Assembly (NCBI GenBank): GCA_024278915.1
Contig: JAJRSG010000082.1
Span: 1 to 40,945 of the forward strand
DNA: 40,945 bases
Direction of reading: 5' to 3'
Origin: Alphaproteobacteria bacterium
GTDB taxonomy: Bacteria > Pseudomonadota > Alphaproteobacteria > Caulobacterales > Maricaulaceae
This document shows positions 24,301 through 32,427 of the stretch, piece by piece (the first letter of the stretch is position 1; each line of letters starts with the position of its first letter). The position numbers and the translations under genes are program-made. The notes beneath the pieces are model-generated. The model saw only the letters and a program-made list of their open reading frames with translations, did no database searches and was not told the origin of the DNA.

Positions 24301-26170
24301 TGTATTCGGGAACGGCATGTTATTATCGAAATATACCCGCCTATTAGCGGCTTTTGATCATCGAGATATTTTCATTGATCCTGACCCAAATCCTATCACT
24401 ACATATAGGGAACGTGAACGGATGTTTGCGTTGCCACGTTCTACTTGGCGAGATTTTGATCAAAAGCTAATCTCAATAGGTGGTGGAATTTTCTCCCGTA
24501 GTGCTAAGTCAGTCACGCTCAGCGCGGAAATTCAGAAACTCACTGGGTTAACGGATGCAGAAGTGACCCCAAACCAGCTAATCAATGCTTTGCTGAAAAG
24601 CCAGTGTGAGTTGCTCTGGTTCGGCGGTATTGGGACATATGTGAAAGCCAATTCTGAAAACAATACTGATGTGCGAGACAAATCGAATGATCCGATCCGG
24701 ATTAACGGAGTGGACCTGAAAGCCAAAGTCGTTGGTGAAGGTGCTAATCTGGGCATGACACAGGCGGGGCGGATTGAATTTGCTCGCAATGGTGGCCGTA
24801 TTAATACGGACGCGATTGATAATTCGGCGGGGGTTGATTGCTCTGACAACGAAGTAAACATCAAAATTTTGCTAAGTTCAGCCATTGAGAACGGCGAGCT
24901 AAAGGCTGATAAAAGAGTGAAGCTTCTTGAAAGTATGACTGACGATGTTTCGACGCTGGTTCTACGACACAATTATGACCAGACTGGGGCTCTATCTTTA
25001 GCCGAAATGGGGGCTGCAGATGATCATCATGCCTATGCACGGTTTATGGAAGCTTTGGAGAAGGAAGGTCGATTGGACAGGGAAGTGGAAGGCTTACCCA
25101 GTGTAGCGGAGATGCATACGATCGGGCATAATGGCGGACGCTTGTGCCGCCCTGAAATCGCGGTGTTAAATGCATATGCAAAGATTAAGCTGTTTGACGA
25201 TTTGATTGTTACGAATGTGGCGGACGATACCTATTACAATCAAACATTGATCAACTATTTTCCGAAACCTGTCCAAGGCTTTGATAAATCTTTGGCAGAA
25301 CATCGATTACGCCGAGAGATTATTATTTCCCGCCTATGCAACCAAATAATTGATGTTGGCGGACCGCTATTTATGTCTCGTGTGGAAGAGCAAACCAATG
25401 CGAGTGTTGAAGAAATTGGCAAGGCATTTACCGTTGCTTATGGTGTATTACAAATTGGTAAAATTCGGGATGCAATTAATGATCTCGACAATAAAATCCC
25501 AGCAAGCGCTCAAATTAGCTTGCATGAGGAAATTTCGATTGTGTTGCAGCGGGTGATTGGTTGGCTCGTTCGCCGTGGCGAAAAACAATCCATTGCGGCG
25601 CGTATTGAAATGCGAAATGAGGGGTTGAAAAATGTAGACGAAGGATGGATCGATGTATTGTCCCGTTATGATAGCCGCCGCGTCGCGGCCCGTATTGGGC
25701 GGTTTATTCGCTCAGGAATACCAGAAAGTTTGGCACGTGATGTTGCATTGCTTCGTTCAAGCGCGTCAGGCTTTGATGTAGTTGCCTTAACGGAAAAAAC
25801 AGGGTGGCCCATTCGCAAGTCTGCTGAGCTGTTTTATGATATCGGCGGGCGGTTTAAAATTGACCGTTTGCGAGCAATGTCCATGAAAACGATTCCTAAA
25901 ACCCACTGGGAAGGTTTAGCACAACGCCGAATTGATGAAGATTTTTACGCTGCTCAGGCAAGCTTGGCACTCGCTGCCGCCCATTTACATATTAAAAATG
26001 GGGGAACTGCCAAAGCGGGTACGAAAACGATTATTAACCAATATGTAGTAAATAATGCACATAGTGTTGCGAGTTATGAGGATACCTTTGCTAAAGTAAG
26101 TGCGTCTGGGGGGTGGACTTTAGCGAAATTTGCGATAATTAACGCGCAACTTCGGGAGTTAAGTGGCTGA
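21335..26170 (+). CDS. NAD-specific glutamate dehydrogenase, large (GDH ~180 kDa) type
   Basis: A 1611-residue enzyme that oxidatively deaminates glutamate to 2-oxoglutarate and ammonia with NAD. Length matches the large bacterial class. The N-terminal half contains ACT-like regulatory regions (EIITDDQAFLVDSIIGEI). The catalytic core lies around residues 810-1120: RFGPVARGGLRWSDRRDDFR, active-site Lys848 in PVGSKGGF, and the dinucleotide motif GVGDMSGDVFGNG from 982. The ATG at 21335 has an ideal GGAGG site; an in-frame TTG at 21236 is unlikely. In Caulobacter the homologue (GdhZ) also inhibits FtsZ assembly; whether that holds here is unknown. Transcribed alone as far as can be seen. Confidence 0.96.
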   Translation: MTRLNFTKPEFLKSAIGDSAWYSNKAFEPGAERFLKSYYDDGEQNDAVSLSKDELLILARNFWMFGQVRQIGKPSINVRMADDIKSLGEKYDVVEIITDDQAFLVDSIIGEISAHGIDVIGLFHPVVTGCRDEDGAWIEKGKPIAESMVQVLIRRQTQNTRTLLLEGITETLKDLKSAVDDFKSMVNFLDDTITELSMHHGKVAKDVLDEACEFLMWIRDGNFVLLGSRTYNYEKTNGRTQSSFNYAKPEMVKKTCMGILRDTKRLVLRQSSEPANISSNTQAFLSDKDPVTVAKSNLFSRVHRRVRMDYISVKQYNEQGVVRGETRFVGLFTADAYGRSPKFVPLIRRKIERVIARYGAEPGSHNAKRLEFVLASYPRDELFQSSNDDLFRIVSGIAQVFDRPRTRLFVRHDPFKRFVSILVYIPREHYNTATRQAIGKHLRLAFGGRVSAFYPQYSDSPLARVHFIIGLDPDNHKTPDIGKLEAGIAKLTLPWFAGLIDAAEEQAGADGAYDLSEYENAFSESYRAKFSGAEALQDIMAADKLSIENPIGVRVYHQEGDAENVFRAKFYLQEQRLELSDVMPIFSHMDLHVAQETGYKITKQTGNIWIHDYEMRLAFNPENSDKLGCVFEDAFLAVWHGQNEDDGFNALILQQSEDWRRVALLRLLARYRKQSGMDPSEDVQIEALAQYPHITKLLLDVFETKFNPQLRLPMQVRGEKVESLEGEIIAQLEKVRSLDHDRVLRRMAKTLLASLRTNFFVTDETGQLRPYISLKINSQKIDSLPAPKPYREIFVWSPRVEGVHLRFGPVARGGLRWSDRRDDFRTEVLGLVKAQQVKNAVIVPVGSKGGFYPKKLPTEGGRDAFLAEGIASYTQFISGLLDITDTYQGKGTVAPANVVCWDDPDPYLVVAADKGTATFSDIANGIADKYGFWLGDAFASGGSVGYDHKAMGITAKGGWEAVKRHFREMGKDIQSEPFDVIGVGDMSGDVFGNGMLLSKYTRLLAAFDHRDIFIDPDPNPITTYRERERMFALPRSTWRDFDQKLISIGGGIFSRSAKSVTLSAEIQKLTGLTDAEVTPNQLINALLKSQCELLWFGGIGTYVKANSENNTDVRDKSNDPIRINGVDLKAKVVGEGANLGMTQAGRIEFARNGGRINTDAIDNSAGVDCSDNEVNIKILLSSAIENGELKADKRVKLLESMTDDVSTLVLRHNYDQTGALSLAEMGAADDHHAYARFMEALEKEGRLDREVEGLPSVAEMHTIGHNGGRLCRPEIAVLNAYAKIKLFDDLIVTNVADDTYYNQTLINYFPKPVQGFDKSLAEHRLRREIIISRLCNQIIDVGGPLFMSRVEEQTNASVEEIGKAFTVAYGVLQIGKIRDAINDLDNKIPASAQISLHEEISIVLQRVIGWLVRRGEKQSIAARIEMRNEGLKNVDEGWIDVLSRYDSRRVAARIGRFIRSGIPESLARDVALLRSSASGFDVVALTEKTGWPIRKSAELFYDIGGRFKIDRLRAMSMKTIPKTHWEGLAQRRIDEDFYAAQASLALAAAHLHIKNGGTAKAGTKTIINQYVVNNAHSVASYEDTFAKVSASGGWTLAKFAIINAQLRELSG

Positions 26171-26188
26171 TTTTCTCGCACTTTACTT

Positions 26189-26224
26189 TTGTGACAAATC
26201 AGGTATGAAGAGCTAATTGTGACA
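26189..26224. promoter_or_regulatory. Paired TTGTGACA repeats before the sphingolipid operon
   Basis: TTGTGACA occurs at 26189-26196 and 26217-26224, start-to-start 28 bp, in the 79-bp gap between the glutamate dehydrogenase stop and the acyl-AMP ligase start. They may be binding half-sites or alternative -35 boxes for the downstream operon. No clear -10 was seen. Confidence 0.3.
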
Positions 26225-26249
26225 TTCTGGTGTTACTTTGGGGATGTAT

Positions 26250-27998
26250 ATGAATTTACCGACAAGTACGGAACGTGGCCAGCCAATGATATTGGGGCAT
26301 TTCGATACATTGATTGCAGGCCTCGAATATGCGGCGACTTGTGACACTGGATATAATTTTTATTCTAGCCGCGGCGATCTGAAAACAAGCCTGACGTATA
26401 AAGAACTCCGTGATAAGGCTGTTGAAGCGGCCCATCGTCTTGTCGGAATTTGTGATGCGGGTGATCGTGTGGGGATTGCCGCCGTTACCAGTCCTGATTT
26501 TGCCATCATGTTTTTTGCTTGCCAATATGCGGGACTTGTACCTGCACCCTTGCCATTACCAGTAACGCTTGGTGGGCGGGGTAGTTATGAGCGTCAATTG
26601 CAACGTATGGCAGATACTGGTGATTTTGGGGCGTTATTAATGCCGGCCAGTATGGAAAAAATCATGAGCTCAGCCCTGAATGACCATGATGTTCCTGTGA
26701 TAAGTTTCGAGAGCGTAGCTGATTTACCGCGTCAAGATGATCTACGCCCGCATCAAGCTGACGACATGTGTTATATTCAATATTCCTCTGGGAGTTCCAG
26801 TTCACCAAAAGGTGTTGTTGGTACCCAGTCCACAGTTGTTGCAAATTGCGTTGGGATTATTAGTGAAGGTGGGCTCGGGATTAATGACAATGATCGGTGT
26901 GTATCATGGCTGCCGCTTTATCATGATATGGGGCTTATTGGTTTTATGATCACCCCAATGATGTCGCAAATGACTGTGGATTATCTGGATCCTTCTGATT
27001 TTACACGACGCCCAATTACTTGGTTGCAAATCATTCAGGATAATAAAGGGACATTGTCTTATAGTCCCACATTCGGTTATGAGTTATGCGTACGGAGATG
27101 GCGTTCAGATCGGGAGCTTGATTTGTCGAGCTGGCGTCGTGCTGGTATTGGTGGTGATATGGTTCAACCGGAACCTTTGAAAGCATTTACAGAATTGTTC
27201 GCACCAAGTGGCTTTACGGAAAGTGTTTTTACACCAAGTTATGGGCTGGCTGAGGCCACACTTGGCGTTTCTTTCACACCTGCTGGGCAAGGGTTGCTTT
27301 GTGATACCATCGATATGGCTCGTTTTGAGCGTACGGGGGAAGCTATCCCCGCTTCTGAAATTACTGCCGAAGAAGATAAACGTACATTTATTGCCTGCGG
27401 TAAAGTAATACCGAAACATTCCTTAGAAGTCAGGAGTTTTGAGGGGGATGTTATGGGAGAAAGGCAAGTCGGACGGATTTGCTTTAATGGCCCAAGTGTA
27501 ACTCCTGGATATTTTCATAATGCCCAAGCAACGCAAGCCGCCTTTACAGAAGACGGCTGGTTGGACACGGGGGATTTAGGATATTGGCTTGATGACCAGA
27601 TTGTCGTGACAGGCCGATTTAAAGATTTAATTTTGTGGCATGGCCGCAATATTTGGCCACAAGATATTGAATGGGCAGCACAGGCGGCGGCCCCTAGCCG
27701 TTGTGGTCGTGCATGTTCATTTTCTATTGGTAGTGGCGACGAAAAAGATATTATTTTGTTGTTGGAATGCCGTACTAGAGATGAAAAATTGCTAGAAGAA
27801 ATTCATGCTACGGTAAGCTCAGCTATCCGCTTGGAGATCGGGGCGCCAATTACCTTAATCCTCGTGCCACGTAGCACAATGATTGTAACTTCATCTGGTA
27901 AATTAAGCCGCGCGCGGGTTCGGGAAAAATTCTTGTCTGGTGCTGTCATTGATTTGCAAGCTAATGATACGATTAAGGCCGTCGACCAAGAAGCCTGA
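26250..27998 (+). CDS. Fatty-acyl-AMP ligase (acyl-ACP synthetase for sphingolipid synthesis)
   Basis: A 583-residue ANL-superfamily adenylating enzyme of the FAAL type. The AMP-binding motif YSSGSSSSPKG is at 178-188, WLPLYHDMGLIG is the typical FAAL motif, DTGDLGY marks the hinge region and Lys551 in SSGKLSR is the adenylation lysine. FAALs load fatty acids onto acyl carrier proteins via acyl-AMP. The ACP gene two cistrons downstream is the obvious acceptor, matching the acyl-ACP synthetase of the Caulobacter ceramide cluster. The ATG at 26250 follows GGGG at 26240; ATG 26244 and TTG 26238 are alternatives. First gene of the operon. Confidence 0.9.
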   Translation: MNLPTSTERGQPMILGHFDTLIAGLEYAATCDTGYNFYSSRGDLKTSLTYKELRDKAVEAAHRLVGICDAGDRVGIAAVTSPDFAIMFFACQYAGLVPAPLPLPVTLGGRGSYERQLQRMADTGDFGALLMPASMEKIMSSALNDHDVPVISFESVADLPRQDDLRPHQADDMCYIQYSSGSSSSPKGVVGTQSTVVANCVGIISEGGLGINDNDRCVSWLPLYHDMGLIGFMITPMMSQMTVDYLDPSDFTRRPITWLQIIQDNKGTLSYSPTFGYELCVRRWRSDRELDLSSWRRAGIGGDMVQPEPLKAFTELFAPSGFTESVFTPSYGLAEATLGVSFTPAGQGLLCDTIDMARFERTGEAIPASEITAEEDKRTFIACGKVIPKHSLEVRSFEGDVMGERQVGRICFNGPSVTPGYFHNAQATQAAFTEDGWLDTGDLGYWLDDQIVVTGRFKDLILWHGRNIWPQDIEWAAQAAAPSRCGRACSFSIGSGDEKDIILLLECRTRDEKLLEEIHATVSSAIRLEIGAPITLILVPRSTMIVTSSGKLSRARVREKFLSGAVIDLQANDTIKAVDQEA

Positions 27999-28000
27999 GT

Positions 28001-28927
28001 ATGAACGCTCAATCTCCATTACCGCTCATCGCCCTAACGGGGGCTACTGGCTTTGTTGGTGGAAGAGTCTTGCGTCAATTATTGGACCGCGGTTACCGTG
28101 TAAAAGCACTAGTGCGCCCCGGGTCTCATTCTAAAACCATTCAATCTGAGCAAATTAATTGGATAGAAGGCGAATTGGGTGATGACGCTAGTAATAACGC
28201 GCTCACACTTGGTGCTGATATTGTCCTCCATATGGCTGGATTGGTTACCGCGCGAACCAAAGATGATTATTATCGGGTAAACTCTACCGCTGTTGGCAGT
28301 CTTGCTATGGCAGCACGAAAACAAGGGGTGACAAGGTTTATTTATTTGTCATCTTTGGCGGCTAGAGCGCCAAAACTTTCTGATTATGCGGGTTCGAAAC
28401 GTGCTGGTGAGGGCATATTATCCCGTAAATTAGGGGAAATGAAGGGGGTTTGTGTTCGCGCGCCCGCTGTATTTGGAACTGGGGATAAAGCTACAGCTCC
28501 TTTTTATGCACTTATTAGGAAAGGAGTGTTACCTTGCCCTGGTGGAAAGAATTGGCGCGAGCGGAAACTTAGCCTCATTTATGTGGATGATTTGGTTGAT
28601 TGTCTCGTTGGGGCGTGTTTGCTTGGTGAGCATGACGGAAAAACTGTCTATACGGCGACACGCGCCTGCCTGACCTGGCCTGAATTTGCAGAGGAGTGCG
28701 CAAAGGCCAGCGGGAAGTCTGTTAAAATACTACCTTTGCCTTTATCCTTTTTATACAGTGTGGCGGCTGTAACAAGTGTAACAAAACGTGTACTGGGCAT
28801 GGGGCATTTAACGCTAGGCAAATTGCAAGAGTTTCTTTATGAGGACTGGAGTATAAGCGCTGATTTGCAAACTGATACGGATTTGCAAGAAGTATTAAGA
28901 AAAACGATCTTAGAGGATAGCCCCTAA
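28001..28927 (+). CDS. cerR: NAD-dependent epimerase/reductase, CerR-like
   Basis: A 308-residue extended SDR. The nucleotide-binding motif TGATGFVG is at 13-20, and the catalytic Tyr129-x3-Lys133 (YAGSK) is intact. It begins two bases after the acyl-AMP ligase stop and abuts the ACP start. In Caulobacter the gene at this position encodes the reductase that reduces the 3-keto group left by serine palmitoyltransferase. By synteny I assign the same role, reduction of a 3-oxo-sphinganine or oxidised ceramide. Sequence alone shows only membership of the family. Confidence 0.8.
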   Translation: MNAQSPLPLIALTGATGFVGGRVLRQLLDRGYRVKALVRPGSHSKTIQSEQINWIEGELGDDASNNALTLGADIVLHMAGLVTARTKDDYYRVNSTAVGSLAMAARKQGVTRFIYLSSLAARAPKLSDYAGSKRAGEGILSRKLGEMKGVCVRAPAVFGTGDKATAPFYALIRKGVLPCPGGKNWRERKLSLIYVDDLVDCLVGACLLGEHDGKTVYTATRACLTWPEFAEECAKASGKSVKILPLPLSFLYSVAAVTSVTKRVLGMGHLTLGKLQEFLYEDWSISADLQTDTDLQEVLRKTILEDSP

Positions 28928-29179
28928 ATGTCTCAGCCGACTCATGACGAAGTATATAATAAAATTTGCGAATTACTGGTCCCCTATAATCCCAAAGGCA
29001 TCGCCATAAGTCACCAAAGCGGCATTATGACGGATTTGGAAGTAGATTCGACCGCTGTATTTGACCTAATAATGGGCCTTGAAGATTTTTACGATATTTC
29101 TATACCCATGGAAATGGTTTCTGACATAAAAACGGTTGGAGAGCTCGTTAACGCAGTGATGCAACTAACTTCAGAGTAA
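28928..29179 (+). CDS. Acyl carrier protein for serine palmitoyltransferase
   Basis: An 83-residue ACP. The phosphopantetheine site is Ser41 in EVDSTAVFDL, where the usual DSL reads DST. Helix II follows as FDLIMGLEDFYDISIP. It starts in the very next base after the cerR stop and precedes the synthase gene by 10 bp. It is expected to receive a long-chain acyl group from the upstream ligase and present it to serine palmitoyltransferase, as the specialised ACP does in Caulobacter. It is unlikely to be the main fatty-acid ACP, given its context and divergent sequence. Confidence 0.88.
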   Translation: MSQPTHDEVYNKICELLVPYNPKGIAISHQSGIMTDLEVDSTAVFDLIMGLEDFYDISIPMEMVSDIKTVGELVNAVMQLTSE

Positions 29180-29189
29180 TAGGTCCACG

Positions 29190-30416
29190 ATGGATATATT
29201 TGATAAATTTTCAGCCCTTAAAACCCGTACTGATTTAGTAGAGAAGCTTGGTGTAGATCCATTCGGGGTAAAATTCGATACAATTTTGAACGCTACACGG
29301 GGATTAATAGGCAATCAGGAAATTATTCTGGCGGGTACAAATAACTATTTGGGACTGACTTTTGATCCGGATTGTATTGAAGCTTCTGTAAATGCACTCA
29401 AAAAGCATGGCACGGGTACGACTGGTTCACGGATTGCCAATGGTTCATATGAAGAACATGTAGATTTGGAAAATGCGCTTGCTAAACATACAGGCATGGA
29501 AAGTGCTGTTATTTTTTCTACGGGTTACCAAACTAATTTAGCGGCAATCGCAACTTTGGCAGGGCCAAAAGATGTGCTCTTTATTGATGCAGATAGCCAT
29601 GCTTGTATCATTGATGGCTGTCGCCTCAGTGCCGCACCAACGATACGGTTCCGTCATAACTCTCCGTCAGATCTAGAAAAGCGACTGATCAGGCAGGGCG
29701 AAATAGAAGGTGGTATCGCCCTTGTTGTGATTGAGGGTATGTACTCCATGTTTGGCGATAAGGCTCCGATAAAAGAGTTTGTCGAAGTTTGCGAGCGCCA
29801 TGGCGCTTATCTTTATATTGATGAAGCACATTCATTTGGTATTTTTGGCCCAACTGGTTGCGGACTAGCTGAAGAAGAAGGCGTGCTCGACCGCGTTGAT
29901 TTTATCAGTGGAACTTTCTCAAAAAGCTTGGCTTCCATTGGTGGATTTTGTCTATCCCGCCATAAAGCATTTGAGGTAACGCGTAAGGCGATGCGGGCGT
30001 ATATGTTTACGGCTTCGCCTACTCCGTCCAATGTAGCCGCAGCGAGAGCGGCTTTGGATAAAATTGCAGAAAAGCCCGAACTTAGGAAAAATTTAAAAGA
30101 GCGTTCAGAACAGCTTCACGCAGGCTTGCTTGCACTTGGGCTTGAGTTATGCGCTCCCCCTGGGCCGATTATCGCCGTACGGCGCCCTAATGAACTTATT
30201 GCGGCTACAGAGTGGAATTGGTTGATGGAGAATGGTATCTATGTGAACTTAGCGGTTCCGCCAGGTACCCCGCAATCCAGTTCATTATTACGGATCAGTC
30301 TATCTGCTGCTCATACCAAAGAAGATATTGATCTAATTTTGGCAGGATTTTCACAGTTGAGCCAACTGGGGGATGCCATGACAGCGCGAGCTCAGGAAGT
30401 ATTGGCTGCGCAATAA
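29190..30416 (+). CDS. spt: Serine palmitoyltransferase (alpha-oxoamine synthase)
   Basis: A 408-residue PLP enzyme of the alpha-oxoamine synthase family that condenses serine with an acyl thioester to give 3-keto-sphinganine, the first committed step of sphingolipid synthesis. The PLP-binding Lys245 is in GTFSKSLASIGG; YIDEAHSFGIFG carries the PLP-ring Asp and His; AGTNNYLGLTFDP near residue 50 is typical. KBL and BioF share the fold, but the ACP and FAAL partners and GTFSKSLAS favour Spt. A short gap with GGTCC rather than a clear ribosome site precedes the ATG. The stop abuts the convergent gene with no space. Confidence 0.9.
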   Translation: MDIFDKFSALKTRTDLVEKLGVDPFGVKFDTILNATRGLIGNQEIILAGTNNYLGLTFDPDCIEASVNALKKHGTGTTGSRIANGSYEEHVDLENALAKHTGMESAVIFSTGYQTNLAAIATLAGPKDVLFIDADSHACIIDGCRLSAAPTIRFRHNSPSDLEKRLIRQGEIEGGIALVVIEGMYSMFGDKAPIKEFVEVCERHGAYLYIDEAHSFGIFGPTGCGLAEEEGVLDRVDFISGTFSKSLASIGGFCLSRHKAFEVTRKAMRAYMFTASPTPSNVAAARAALDKIAEKPELRKNLKERSEQLHAGLLALGLELCAPPGPIIAVRRPNELIAATEWNWLMENGIYVNLAVPPGTPQSSSLLRISLSAAHTKEDIDLILAGFSQLSQLGDAMTARAQEVLAAQ

Positions 30417-31352
30417 TTACTTAAATGCCCCGCGACGATATAGTTTCCATGCGAGAACAGGTGACCACAAAATTGGGTGTCTGCGCTGGCTTGGCGTGAT
30501 GTCAATGGTGACACCAGAGTGAGATTTTAACTTGTGTAAGACGTAATCAATACCGCCGCTAAAGGTAAACCCGCTATTGAGTACGCGGATTGCATTCATT
30601 GGTTTCCCCAAAATACGTCGCCATGCCCATGCCCATTTACAAGCTAAAATTTGTGTACGTGAGAATTTGGGGAGCGTGAACTCACCGCTTTGTTGCGGAG
30701 TTCCATATAGTACTTGCATGATTTTTTCGTAACGGTCTTGATATCTTGCCACGATTTCTTGGGAACGTGCATCGGAACTTTCCGGGCGTAGTTCCGTTCT
30801 ATAGCTTTGCAAAAAACCTTTGGCCCAAAATTTTACGGCACTGGTTGGGGAGGAAACGATAGGAGCGGTAATTGAGGCCATGTGAAGGATCGCGTTTACT
30901 CTTGCCGCTTGAATCTGTGATTTAACGGATTTGTCCTTTGGAAATAATAGGACACATGGCTGCGAGAACCTCCCCCATGTTACAGACAAAAAAGCTTTTC
31001 TTGTCGCTCGCCGCTCGAATGCGCCCAGAGATATTACGGAATATTTACAAGTAGACAGCGTACCGTCCGCATTAATGTTCTCCAGGTAATATACCGCTGG
31101 CGGGATCAAACTATTTAATATGGCGCGGATTGGGTTTTTATGTGTCTTGAAATAACTGTCCACGACGACATAAAAGTCGAGCATTTTTTCTGGGTCATTC
31201 ATCGCACGAAGTGAGGATCCATAATAAAGCAAGGCTTGGACTCTGCCTTCATGTCGTGCTTGTATTTTTTCGCACATGGCGGCGGCAGGTTGGGAGGGTG
31301 AAATTTGTTCCCCCTCCAGAATATCCAATAATGATGAGATTTTGGTTTCCAT
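30417..31352 (-). CDS. Tam41-like CDP-lipid synthase (nucleotidyltransferase), possibly CDP-ceramide forming
   Basis: A 311-residue protein that I match by eye to mitochondrial Tam41, the CDP-diacylglycerol synthase of the polymerase-beta nucleotidyltransferase superfamily. Corresponding motifs are YYGSSLR (Gly45-Ser46-Ser47), MLDFYVVVD with Asp59 and Asp65 as metal ligands, VYYLENI, and KYSVISLGAF. A C-terminal FTFSGGIDYVLHKLKSHSG is also similar. Tam41 uses CTP and phosphatidic acid. Lying beside a ceramide-kinase-like gene and convergent with spt, it may use ceramide-1-phosphate instead (inference). The ATG at 31352 is one base after the kinase stop; a TTG at 31364 is an alternative. No strong ribosome site. 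Confidence 0.7.
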   Translation of the reverse strand: METKISSLLDILEGEQISPSQPAAAMCEKIQARHEGRVQALLYYGSSLRAMNDPEKMLDFYVVVDSYFKTHKNPIRAILNSLIPPAVYYLENINADGTLSTCKYSVISLGAFERRATRKAFLSVTWGRFSQPCVLLFPKDKSVKSQIQAARVNAILHMASITAPIVSSPTSAVKFWAKGFLQSYRTELRPESSDARSQEIVARYQDRYEKIMQVLYGTPQQSGEFTLPKFSRTQILACKWAWAWRRILGKPMNAIRVLNSGFTFSGGIDYVLHKLKSHSGVTIDITPSQRRHPILWSPVLAWKLYRRGAFK

Positions 31353-31353
31353 G

Positions 31354-32292
31354 TTATTTAACAAAGGAAATTGGCGGGCTAACGGAAAGGGTCATAGGTT
31401 GATTTGTTTCGGGTAAAAACTCGCCGTCAAGCACCATTGGGCCGTGGTATTGCATTTCTGCTGTATCAAGAGCCCAAGAATTGAACCCATTATCCGTAAG
31501 GTTTTTTATGGATTTTTCAGATTGTTTTGGTTTCAACATGCGAGCCATATTTGAAATAAGGTGTTTCGCCCCAGCACTAACATGGGTCATGCGGATAGCG
31601 CCATTTCCTTCACCCCAAAACGGATTTAATCCGATCATTAAACCAGGGAGGGTGGTGGCGATGCTAACAATATGGTCGCCTTTTATATTGGTGTTTCCAA
31701 AGTTCATGGAAAAAGAGGTTGGTGCTAAAATAATATTCCGGTCATCTCCGCGCCCAAAAAGAACCCTTAACAACGTTGTTCGTACCGCAGCTGCGCCAGT
31801 AATGCCGTCCGTGTAAACCTTGTCAAAGCAAAAATGCGTTCCTTTAGGGAGCGCGCCCGTGGAAAAGAGAAAGCCGTTGTGTATACCGTGTTCGGTTTGA
31901 ATTTTTAACAAAGGTAGTTGGGTCTTTGTACAATGATTTGGTGAGCTTAATAACGCTGCAATTTTCTCTGGTGTCGGTTTTTTGACGCCAACATGCTTGG
32001 CAACCAAATTCGTCATGCCGCCCGGTAGAAGAATAAAATGTGGAAATTTCTCGAACTTCGGGGCTTGGTTGATAAATTCACTTAAAACCCCATGAATTGT
32101 TCCATCCCCGCCCTCTACACATACTGTTTGTACACCATCATCAGCCGCGGCGCTGACCAAATTTGGGAGTGTGTCAAATGTATCAAGCACATGGCTAGTG
32201 GCGTTTTCATTATGTGCGGATTTGGACAGGACGGAGCCATGTTTTTTTACGCTGTAACTCAAGGGGTTTATGAAAAAAGCGGCCTTGGTCAA
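31354..32292 (-). CDS. Lipid kinase of the DAGK/sphingosine kinase family, candidate ceramide kinase
   Basis: A 312-residue DAGK-catalytic-domain protein. The nucleotide-binding motif GGDGT is at 61-65, followed by LLPGGMTNLVAKHVG. Family members phosphorylate diacylglycerol, sphingosine or ceramide. In Caulobacter the kinase of the sphingolipid cluster (CpgB) is a ceramide kinase, and the location next to spt matches. The apparent start is TTG at 32292 with GGAG about 11 nt upstream; an ATT codon sits in between. The stop is one base before the Tam41-like start, so the two are surely coupled. It is divergent from the ceramide-synthase operon. Confidence 0.8.
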   Translation of the reverse strand: MTKAAFFINPLSYSVKKHGSVLSKSAHNENATSHVLDTFDTLPNLVSAAADDGVQTVCVEGGDGTIHGVLSEFINQAPKFEKFPHFILLPGGMTNLVAKHVGVKKPTPEKIAALLSSPNHCTKTQLPLLKIQTEHGIHNGFLFSTGALPKGTHFCFDKVYTDGITGAAAVRTTLLRVLFGRGDDRNIILAPTSFSMNFGNTNIKGDHIVSIATTLPGLMIGLNPFWGEGNGAIRMTHVSAGAKHLISNMARMLKPKQSEKSIKNLTDNGFNSWALDTAEMQYHGPMVLDGEFLPETNQPMTLSVSPPISFVK

Positions 32293-32427
32293 AATGCGTA
32301 AAACTCCGAGGTGTTATGTATGTTTATGGTGTGCTTCATACCCTTTGCCCCCTTGCTTCGCAACATTAACTATTGAATTTGCGCGGATAAAAAAGCACAA
32401 CAAGGAAACAGATAAAGAGTCGTGATT

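Noticed and set aside
28928-29179. Small ACP as the general fatty-acid acyl carrier protein
   Set aside because: The DST rather than DSL site and the location between the reductase and serine palmitoyltransferase point to a specialised sphingolipid ACP.
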